5,131 nt of DNA, from positions 1 to 5,131 of the forward strand of contig CBDHHD010000011.1 of assembly GCA_965263285.1 (NCBI GenBank), in the 5' to 3' direction. The position numbers and the translations under genes are program-made. The DNA comes from JASGCP01 sp965263285 (lineage in GTDB: Bacteria; Bacteroidota; Bacteroidia; Chitinophagales; Chitinophagaceae). This document shows positions 1 to 5,131 of the stretch, piece by piece. Positions within the stretch are counted from its first letter, which is position 1, and every line of letters starts with the position of its first letter. The notes beneath the pieces were generated by a model. That model searched no databases and was not told the DNA's origin. It was given only the letters and a program-made list of their open reading frames with translations.

Positions 1-25
1 CGTAATATCCCTCTGCTGCTAGATG

Positions 26-39
26 ATATATATATATAT
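26..39. repeat. (AT)n microsatellite
   Basis: A pure alternating AT run of about 14 bases. The same kind of TA tract borders every fold-back element further on. Here no element end is adjacent, so it is only a simple repeat, or perhaps an empty potential insertion site. Confidence 0.8.
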
Positions 40-81
40 GTTAACATAAGATACCCAAAATTTGTAGAAATGGATCGAAAA

Positions 82-335
82 GTAGCCTTTTATCTGTGAC
101 CCGAACGAACGAGCGAAGTGCTAAGCGAGAGAAGAGAGGAAGTCAAAGCAACCGCTACTTCAATATCCACAAAAGATATACAATAGATAGAGAGCCAAGC
201 AGTGAAGGATTTAATAGTAGCCTTTAATCTGGGATCCGAACAAACGAGCGAAGCGCTAAGCGTGAGAAGAGAGGAAGACAAAGCAAATGATACTTTAATA
301 TCCACAAAAGATAACCAAAAGATAGACAATAGATA
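82..335. repeat. Two-copy direct repeat, 135-bp period
   Basis: The GTAGCC start at 82 recurs at 217, and the TCCACAAAAGAT block at 166 recurs at 301, so both pairs are 135 bp apart. The copies keep the blocks ACGAGCGAAG, GAGAAGAGAGGAAG and AATATCCACAAAAGATA, with scattered substitutions. Near the end of the second copy about 11 bp is inserted before the shared CAATAGATAG. The 79-codon minus-strand reading frame across this stretch exists only because the repeat is stop-poor in one frame; its two halves are copies of each other and show no known domain. I see no gene in the first 440 bases. Function is unknown; it may be the remnant of a longer minisatellite. Confidence 0.8.
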
Positions 336-440
336 GATAAAAGATTAGAGGGTCTAAGGGAGTCACACCCTTAATAGCTCTGGACCTTCACACTCTATTT
401 GACCCTTAAGCCATTAGGTGATATATATATATAATATAAT

Positions 441-503
441 AGCGAAGGCTCATTTTCTCGGAAACTGACCCTGGGTCAGTTTCCGAGAAAATGAGCCTTC
501 GCT
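441..503. repeat. Perfect 63-bp palindrome: two fold-back element ends joined back to back
   Basis: The arms at 441-471 and 473-503 are exact reverse complements of 31 nt each around a single T at 472. The left arm, ending in CTGACCC, is identical to the right terminus of the fold-back element at 2138-2168. The right arm, starting GGGTCAG, is identical to that element's left terminus at 1349-1379. The palindrome is therefore an outward end-to-end junction of two termini with one spacer base. Nearly complementary TA-rich flanks (about 422-440 and 504-516) would extend the hairpin. No interior of either partner element remains next to these ends. It could be a tandem or circle junction, a rearrangement scar, or a minimal element in its own right. 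Confidence 0.9.
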
Positions 504-516
504 ATATATATTATAT

Positions 517-1336
517 GGGACAGTTCACGAGAAAATTGCACCACTCACATATTATAAAAATGTTATAAAAATGCATCACGTTTGCATCGCTATAACTTCC
601 CAACGATTAACGCTATCGACATCCTATTTTCACCACTTCATACTACACCATTTCTCTACAGTAAAATGCATTTTGGAGTCTTGGACTATATCCGTGCCGA
701 CGTTCCTACGTGCGATACCCCCTGGGGTTCAAAACTACCATATCTTCGTGTAGGAGCGGTCAAATCGCTTCAAATTCGGTATGTAGGTAGAGAGGTCCTA
801 TACCTATCGATTTGTTCTGTTCGTTAATTTTTATGCCATCTGTTACGGAGATACAGTTGAATAAACTACGTGCACGTTTTCCCGCTTGATTCGCGCCAAT
901 GTAATAATCCCCGCCTCCCCATACATTGAGCGGAGCGCAATTTGCCCAAATCATTGGCGCGAAACGAGCGCGAAAATGTGCACGTAGTTTGTTCAACTGT
1001 ATCTCCGTAACGGATTGCATAAAAATTAACGAACAGAACAAATCGATAGGTATAGGACCTCTCTACCTACATACCGAATTTGAAGCGATTTGACCGCTCC
1101 TACACGAAGATATGGTAGTTTTGAACCCCAGGGGGTATCGCACGTAGGAACGTCGGCACGGATATAGTCCAAGACTCCAAAATGCATTTTACTGTAGAGA
1201 AATGGTGTAGTATGAAGTGGTGAAAATAGGATGTCGATAGCGTTAATCGTTGGGAAGTTATAGCGATGCAAACGTGATGCATTTTTATAACATTTTTATA
1301 ATATATGAGTGGTGCAATTTTCTCGTGAACTGTCCC
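517..1336. mobile_element. Fold-back (MITE-like) element 1, 820 bp
   Basis: This is a complete long-inverted-repeat element. The left arm is 517-900, the loop 901-952 and the right arm 953-1336. The termini are GGGACAGTT and its complement ending CTGTCCC. The outer roughly 318 bp of the arms differ at one position by eye (the CTCACAT versus CTCATAT site near the tips). The inner roughly 65 bp carry about seven differences. TA tracts lie on both sides, so a TA or TATA target duplication is plausible but cannot be resolved. It encodes no transposase: the 60- and 81-codon reading frames occur twice, once per arm on opposite strands, which is what palindromic non-coding DNA produces. It is probably a non-autonomous DNA transposon moved by an enzyme encoded elsewhere. 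The superfamily is not assignable with confidence. Confidence 0.85.
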
Positions 1337-1348
1337 ATATATATATAT
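1337..1348. repeat. (AT)6 spacer between the two fold-back elements
   Basis: Twelve bases of pure AT separate the CTGTCCC end of element 1 from the GGGTCAG start of element 2. Similar tracts sit at about 422-440, 504-516 and 2169-2176, so every element boundary in the window touches TA repeats. This fits insertion into TA-rich targets, or TA target duplications hidden inside a microsatellite. Confidence 0.8.
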
Positions 1349-2168
1349 GGGTCAGTTTCCGAGAAAATGAGCCTTCGCTATATATATATAAAAGTTATAA
1401 AAATCATTCACGTTTGAATCGCTATAACTTCCGAACGGTACACGCCATCAACATCCTATTTTCAACACTTCATACCACACCATTTCTCTATGGCAGAACA
1501 TGTTTTGGGGTCTTGCACTTGCTCCTTGCCAGTATTGCAACGTTCGATACCCCACCGGGTTCAAACCCGCTATAACTTTCTGTAGGAGTAATCAAATCGC
1601 TTCAAATTCGGTTTGTAGGTGGAGAGGTCCTATATCTATCTATTTGTTCTGTTCGTTAATTTTTATGCAATCCGTTACGGAGATACAGTTGAACAAACTA
1701 CGTGCACATTTTCGCGCTCGTTTCGCGCCAATGATTTGGGCAAATTGCGCTCCGCTCAATGTATGGGGAGGCGGGGATTATTACATTGGCGCGAATCAAG
1801 CGGGAAAACGTGCACGTAGTTTATTCAACTGTATCTCCGTAACAGATGGCATAAAAATTAACGAACAGAACAAATCGATAGGTATAGGACCTCTCTATCT
1901 ACATACCGAATTTGAAGCGATTTGATTACTCCTGCCGAAAGTTATGACGGGTTCATACCTTGTGGGGTATCGGACGTTGCAATACATGCATGGAGCAAGT
2001 GCAAGACCCCAAAAAGTGTTTTACCGTAGAGAAATGGTGTAGTATGAAGTGTTGAAAATAGGAAGTCAATGGCGTGTACCGTTCGGAAGTTATAGCGATT
2101 CAAACGTGAATGATTTTTATAACTTTTATATATATATAGCGAAGGCTCATTTTCTCGGAAACTGACCC
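1349..2168. mobile_element. Fold-back (MITE-like) element 2, 820 bp
   Basis: It has the same geometry as element 1: left arm 1349-1732, loop 1733-1784, right arm 1785-2168. The termini are a perfect 31-bp inverted repeat from GGGTCAG to TTCGCT, followed inward by TA tracts (about 1380-1390 and 2128-2137). The arms have drifted from each other more than those of element 1, with differences spread through about 1460-1640 and their partner positions, suggesting an older insertion. The core at about 1641-1925 is almost identical to the reverse complement of 760-1044 in element 1, loop included. A 141-codon plus-strand frame spans the core, but it reads straight through loop and arms and resembles no transposase, so I treat it as chance. 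Both termini share the pattern GGG-W-CAGTT and an internal CGAGAAAAT with element 1, so they belong to one family. Confidence 0.85.
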
Positions 2169-2176
2169 ATATATAT

Positions 2177-2976
2177 GTTTATCAGTCTTATAATAAATTA
2201 GTAAATAAACGTAAGACTCTACATCAAAACAGTTTTATAATTACTAGTCACTAAACTATCAGCCAGTTTGCAACTATTAAGGAATAAAATTAAAATTTAA
2301 GGCTTGGACACATAACGAACATTTATCAAGCCTATAATAAATTTGTTAATAAGTATAAGACTCTACATCAAAGCAATTTTGTAATTACTAGACACCAAGC
2401 TATCAGCCAGTTTGCAACTATTAAGGAATAAAATTAAAAACTAAGGCTTGAGCACATAACGCGCATTTATCCGTGTTATAATAAATTGACAAATAAACGG
2501 AAGACCCGCCATCAAGTCGATTCTATAATTACTAAGCATCATACTATCAGCCAGTTTGCAGCTTTTAAGGAATATAATTAAAAATCAAGGCTTGGTTACA
2601 TAACGCACATTTATCCGGCTTATAATAAATTGGTAAATAAACATAAGACTTTAACATCAAAGCAATTCTATAATTACTAATCATCTAGCCATCAGCCAGT
2701 TTGCAACTATTAAGGAATAAAATTAAAAACTAAGGCTTGGCCGCATAACGGTTGTTTATCGGGCTTATAATAAATTAGTTAATAAGCATAAGATTCTACA
2801 TCAAATCAATTTTATAATTACTAACCATCAAGTTATCAGCCAGTTTGTAGCTATTAGATGATAAAATTAAAAATCAAAGCTTAGCGCCATAACACATTTA
2901 TCGGATCTATAATAAACTAATTATATGTAATAATCTTTTATCAAAGCTGTTGTATAATTACTAGGAACTAAACTAT
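2177..2976. repeat. Tandem array, about 144-bp monomer, five units plus a partial
   Basis: The TTTATC block that opens each unit occurs at 2178, 2322, 2466, 2610, 2755 and 2897, giving spacings of 144, 144, 144, 145 and 142 bp. Each unit has conserved blocks in order: TATAATAAATT, a CATCAA block, TATAATTACTA, ATCAGCCAGTTTG, AAGGAATAAAATTAAAA, AAGGCTTGG and CATAACG. The last complete unit and the partial sixth, which ends near AACTAT at about 2976, are the most degraded. The array begins directly after element 2 and its TA flank. I see no gene on either strand. It could be a host minisatellite, or a subterminal repeat of the Polinton-like element whose genes follow; the sequence does not decide. 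Confidence 0.92.
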
Positions 2977-3139
2977 AGAAGGAAGCATAATATGCGGCAA
3001 TATAAAGGATATAAACATTCCTGGAATGCCACAACATTATAGTTATAATCATGTCATAACATGTAAGGTATGCCATTACAAACATTTTTTAAGTAATTAG
3101 AGAATAGGGAGTAGTAATAATATAGGAAGAGTTATTGAG
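2977..3139. other. AT-rich leader upstream of the first ORF, unassigned
   Basis: This spacer separates the tandem array from the 171-codon ORF and is where a promoter for the element genes would be expected. I find no motif strong enough to name. There is a near repeat of GGAATGCCA (about 3022) and GGTATGCCA (about 3068). A 16-codon frame at 2992-3042 is too short to support. Confidence 0.4.
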
Positions 3140-3655
3140 ATGGACTTCAATAGTAGACTTAATAAGTTGGAAAAATTTGCTAATAAGAAAAGTATTCCTC
3201 TAGGAATCAGGAACAGCTTACTGCACCAGATTAAATATCTTAGAGAGAATGTAGACGCACAACTAAAAGATCACCCCATAGCAGAAAGGAAGCTACCAAG
3301 GCGTCACGCGCCCTGTTATAACACTAAGTTGCAAGTAGACCCAAATACAGCCTTGATCGAGTTAGATAAAGAGCTGCCGATAGGGGAAGGTAAACCATAT
3401 ACCGGGAAAAGTATAGAGGCACGCGGCAACATTATAGATAGAGCAGTCATTAAAAAATATAAATCAACAAAGACAATTAGGAAACATGCAAAAATTACAC
3501 AATTATCACCACTACAGTTAGTTAAAGATGATTCGCTAATGAGGACTTATAAAGCGAAATATTATCATGTAAATAAAGTATCAAAGGATTATTATAAAGT
3601 AATTTCACAACAGGAAAATGAAGTGAAAAATAATAATCAAAGAAGATATGAATAA
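3140..3655 (+). CDS. Hypothetical basic protein, 171 aa, upstream of and overlapping the polymerase
   Basis: I do not recognise this protein. It is highly charged and lysine-rich throughout. The N-terminus (residues 1-45, MDFNSRLNKLEKFANKK onward) looks helical with leucine/lysine spacing. A PRRHAPCY patch lies near residues 54-61 and a glycine-bearing PIGEGKPYTGK stretch near 80-90. The C-terminal third (about 105-171) is very basic and ends asparagine-rich. There is no signal peptide, membrane segment or evident catalytic motif. The start has G at -3 and G at +4, a favourable eukaryotic context. The stop overlaps by 8 nt the ATG of the polymerase frame, which lies in another frame. Either it is an independent element gene, perhaps a nucleic-acid-binding partner, or it is the original N-terminal extension of the polymerase separated by a frameshift. 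The intact frame, in contrast to the broken polymerase, favours a real coding past. Confidence 0.6.
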   Translation: MDFNSRLNKLEKFANKKSIPLGIRNSLLHQIKYLRENVDAQLKDHPIAERKLPRRHAPCYNTKLQVDPNTALIELDKELPIGEGKPYTGKSIEARGNIIDRAVIKKYKSTKTIRKHAKITQLSPLQLVKDDSLMRTYKAKYYHVNKVSKDYYKVISQQENEVKNNNQRRYE

Positions 3656-4019
3656 GTATAAAGCAATTAAGGCTGGATTAGCAGTAGAAATTAGATTTAT
3701 TAAAAAAGAGCCAGCAGATAAAAAAGATGCAATAGTGGTAACACTAGTTGAAGAGGTAATTATGAAAACGTCAGGTGATAGAGTAATACTAAATGCGACT
3801 AAAATTGATGAGGTGGCAGATATAATGATGGGCGAGATAATAACTAAGGTTGACGAGTTTACTTATAAAGCTTCTGGATGGGTATTTGATGCCGCAAAAG
3901 GTGCAGAGCTGCATTTATCTACATACGCACCATATCGCGCGGGGTCATATATTAAAACGCCAGAATGGGCGCCAGCCAGGTGTATTTTAAACGTTCAAAA
4001 TAATGATGAGGAATGTTTT

Positions 4020-4022
4020 TAA
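4020..4022 (+). other. In-frame TAA inside the polymerase
   Basis: The frame reads GAA TGT TTT TAA TGG GCT, i.e. ECF-stop-WA. In related polymerases as I recall them, this position holds one ordinary residue such as K, Q or L between CF and WA, so a single substitution from AAA, CAA or TTA explains the stop. Translation by the standard code would yield only a 124-residue product. Confidence 0.8.
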
Positions 4023-4043
4023 TGGGCTATACTTGTTGCAGTG

Positions 4044-4050
4044 TTTCCAT
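4044..4050 (+). other. Frameshift 1 in the polymerase (one extra base)
   Basis: The first frame gives WAILVAVF up to 4046 and then PCS followed by stops. Skipping one base (either C at 4047-4048) continues as HAADEHATRVSKYKPY in the next frame, which matches the family. The codons before 4048 in that second frame, back to the ATG at 4003, are not real polymerase sequence. Confidence 0.75.
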
Positions 4051-4380
4051 GCAGCTGATGAACACGCCACTAGGGTAAGTAAGTACAAACCATATCAAGA
4101 TAAATTAAATTTTAATGGGATAAAGTTTCCAGCTTCAATAAAAGATATTATCAAGTTTGAGAAGCAAAATAAAAGTCTTAGCATCTGCGTGTATTATTAC
4201 GACGATAATAAGAAAGCAAGGCCATTACACATATCAGATAGATATAATATTGGCGAGCAAAAATATATCAAAGTAAATTTACTACAACTTAGGGAAGAAG
4301 AAAAAACACACTATGCGACAATCAAGAGTTTTGAAACATTTTGTCAGCATTATAATAAAGCAAATTATAGAAAATATCCA

Positions 4381-4442
4381 TGTCGCAGATGTATGAGGGT
4401 CATGTCTTCTGAAGCGTAAGAAAAGAACATATGGAATTATGT
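4381..4442 (+). other. C2HC zinc finger of the polymerase, broken by a 1-nt deletion
   Basis: Cysteines at 4381-4383 and 4390-4392 (CRRC) are in the second frame. The histidine at 4428-4430 and the final cysteine at 4440-4442 are back in the first. The second frame stops at 4417-4419. Restoring one base between 4416 and 4417 yields MSSEAL then RKEHMELC and an exact C-x2-C-x12-H-x3-C spacing. The regular spacing is strong evidence that one base was lost, or that a -1 slip occurs there. Equivalent fingers sit at this place, just before Exo I, in many Polinton-like polymerases. Confidence 0.75.
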
Positions 4443-4601
4443 AAAGAAATAAATAATGGGACACAATGCGTAAGAATGCCGAAAGAAGGGGAGGTAATAA
4501 AGTTTAAAGATTATGCTAATCAGATAAGAGTTCCAGTAGTAATATACGCCGACTTTGAATGCAGCAACATCAACAAGACAAATAGATCATTTGATAATGC
4601 A

Positions 4602-4637
4602 TGTGAAGATCCTAATTGTAAGATGTGTGAAAGGCAT
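4602..4637 (+). other. Extra Cys/His cluster between Exo I and the endonuclease-like module
   Basis: The translation shows C-x4-C-x2-C-x2-H (CEDPNCKMCERH), starting 14 residues after the Exo I DFE. The ligand spacing could bind zinc. I do not recall it as a constant family feature, and it is not a named domain. Confidence 0.45.
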
Positions 4638-4868
4638 ATAAAACGAACTGTGAAGGAGGCCAATCAAGAAGCTAATAGCTATTGTTATGTAATTGTAAGA
4701 ACAGATGGACTACATAAAGCCCCGGCAATATATCGCGGAGAAAACGCAGCCAAGCATTTCTTGAAAGCATTAGATAATGAGCTAGAAGAAATCTACAAGC
4801 TATATGATAATCCTGAGCCATTAATAGTTACACTAGAAATATTACATTTAAAAGAGGAGGCCAGCACA

Positions 4869-4967
4869 TGTTGGGCGTGCAATAAACCATTTACAGATGA
4901 CGATGGAAAAGTCATGGATCACGACCATATAACAGGCGAATATAGAGGAATAGCACACAATAGCTGT
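4869..4967 (+). other. Endonuclease VII-like (His-Me/HNH-type) module inside the polymerase
   Basis: CWAC at 4869-4880 is followed by DHDHITGEYRG (4917-4949) and HNSC (4956-4967). Two CxxC-like zinc ligand pairs around a DHDH-x-TG core are the signature of the recombination endonuclease VII family. In Polinton-like polymerases this block sits between Exo I and Exo II, as here. Whether it cuts DNA in these proteins or is a structural zinc ribbon is not known to me. All expected ligand residues are present. Confidence 0.75.
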
Positions 4968-5131
4968 AGTTTGAAAATGACAGTAAGCAGGAAAACTAAG
5001 ATCCCAGTTGTGTTTCACAATCTGCGCGGGTATGATTCGCATTTAATCATATCAGCATTAGGAACAAGCGGCTATAAATACCTTAAAGAACCAACCTGCA
5101 TACCAAATAACATGGAGAATTATATGTTATT

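Larger units (their letters stand above)
3648..5131 (+). pseudogene. Polinton/Maverick-type protein-primed family B DNA polymerase, N-terminal part, frame-disrupted, runs off the window
   Basis: This would be the element's replicative polymerase. Family members copy linear DNA from a protein primer and carry a 3'-5' exonuclease. Read as one protein, the pieces are 3648-4046, 4048-4416 and 4417-5131. Visible in order are: a start MNKYKAIKAG; the family-typical RAGSYIKTPEW, NVQNND and ECF-x-WAIL; HAADEHATRVSKYKPY; a C2HC zinc finger; VVIYADFE (Exo I, D and E at 4551-4559); a second Cys cluster; an endonuclease VII-like module; and HNLRGYD (Exo II, 5016-5036). Exo III and the palm motifs lie outside. 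Three lesions interrupt it: TAA at 4020-4022, one extra base near 4047, and one missing base near 4416. Between them the domain order is intact and stop-free, so decay looks recent, or the lesions are sequence errors. The 3648 ATG is the first in frame; a stop lies upstream at 3624. Family assignment is strong, pseudogene status moderate. Confidence 0.85.

Noticed and set aside
90..329. 79-codon minus-strand reading frame
   Set aside because: It lies on the two-copy 135-bp repeat, its halves are copies of each other, and it has no recognisable domain.
571..1282. Pairs of 60- and 81-codon reading frames on both strands
   Set aside because: Identical proteins on opposite strands are produced by the palindromic arms of the fold-back element, not by genes.
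1309..1575. 88-codon frame beginning at the tip of element 1
   Set aside because: It crosses two element boundaries and a TA microsatellite and shows no domain.
1500..1925. 141-codon plus-strand frame, with a 93-codon copy on the minus strand at 760-1041
   Set aside because: It reads through arm, loop and arm of a fold-back element with no transposase motif. The identical minus-strand copy reflects the shared core.
2992..3042. 16-codon frame MRQYKGYK...
   Set aside because: Too short, with no homology I recognise or supporting signal.
4020..4022. TAA read as glutamine, implying a ciliate-type code
   Set aside because: A single case only; the 171-codon ORF also ends at TAA, and nearby frameshifts show the gene is simply damaged.
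4003..4047. Start of the second polymerase fragment at the ATG at 4003
   Set aside because: The first 15 residues are an out-of-frame shadow of NDEECF-x-WAILVAVF. True polymerase sequence in this frame begins at about 4048.
4282..5042. Minus-strand frames at 4282-4464 and 4848-5042
   Set aside because: Antisense shadows of the polymerase, overlapping its zinc finger and endonuclease-like module.
1..5131. CRISPR array, tRNA or bacterial mobile element
   Set aside because: The 144-bp monomers lack short repeats with unique spacers, no tRNA cloverleaf was noticed, and all gene evidence is eukaryotic and Polinton-like.

Overview
The window looks like nuclear DNA of an AT-rich eukaryote, most likely an animal. 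It holds repetitive, transposon-dense sequence followed by the 5' part of a Polinton/Maverick-type (protein-primed, family B) DNA polymerase gene. The host is not identifiable from this sequence. The eukaryotic call rests on the polymerase, whose N-terminal layout matches polymerases of Polinton/adintovirus-like elements in animal genomes, and on TA-rich microsatellites, fold-back elements and a satellite-like array. I see no bacterial operon, Shine-Dalgarno pattern, rRNA or tRNA.

Left part (1-2176), no credible gene. Positions 82-335 hold a two-copy direct repeat with a 135-bp period. Positions 441-503 form a perfect 63-bp palindrome with 31-nt arms around a single T. Two complete fold-back elements follow, at 517-1336 and 1349-2168. 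Each is exactly 820 bp, built as a 384-nt arm, a 52-nt loop and a 384-nt arm, and each is bounded by TA tracts. They share a nearly identical core in opposite orientation but have diverged outer arms and different terminal sequences. The 63-bp palindrome is the right end and the left end of the second element type joined back to back.

Middle part (2177-2976): five complete units and one decayed partial unit of a tandem repeat of about 144 bp. It begins directly after the second fold-back element and stops about 160 bp before the first gene. Positions 2977-3139 are AT-rich and unassigned.

Right part (3140-5131): a 171-codon ORF of unknown function overlaps by 8 nt the start of the polymerase reading frame. 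The polymerase runs on to the window edge. It shows the N-terminal RAGSYIK/ECF region, a C-x2-C-x12-H-x3-C zinc finger, Exo I (DFE), an endonuclease VII-like zinc/HNH module and Exo II (HNLRGYD). The polymerising palm motifs would lie beyond the window. The frame is broken by one in-frame TAA, one extra base and one missing base. Together these suggest a recently decayed copy, although assembly indels or recoding cannot be excluded.

If the element was once active, the polymerase would have replicated a linear element genome by protein priming, and the upstream ORF would be an element-encoded partner or a detached N-terminal part. The fold-back elements and satellite array look like independent insertions, or the edge of the element. 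No Polinton terminal inverted repeat, integrase, capsid, ATPase or protease gene is visible.
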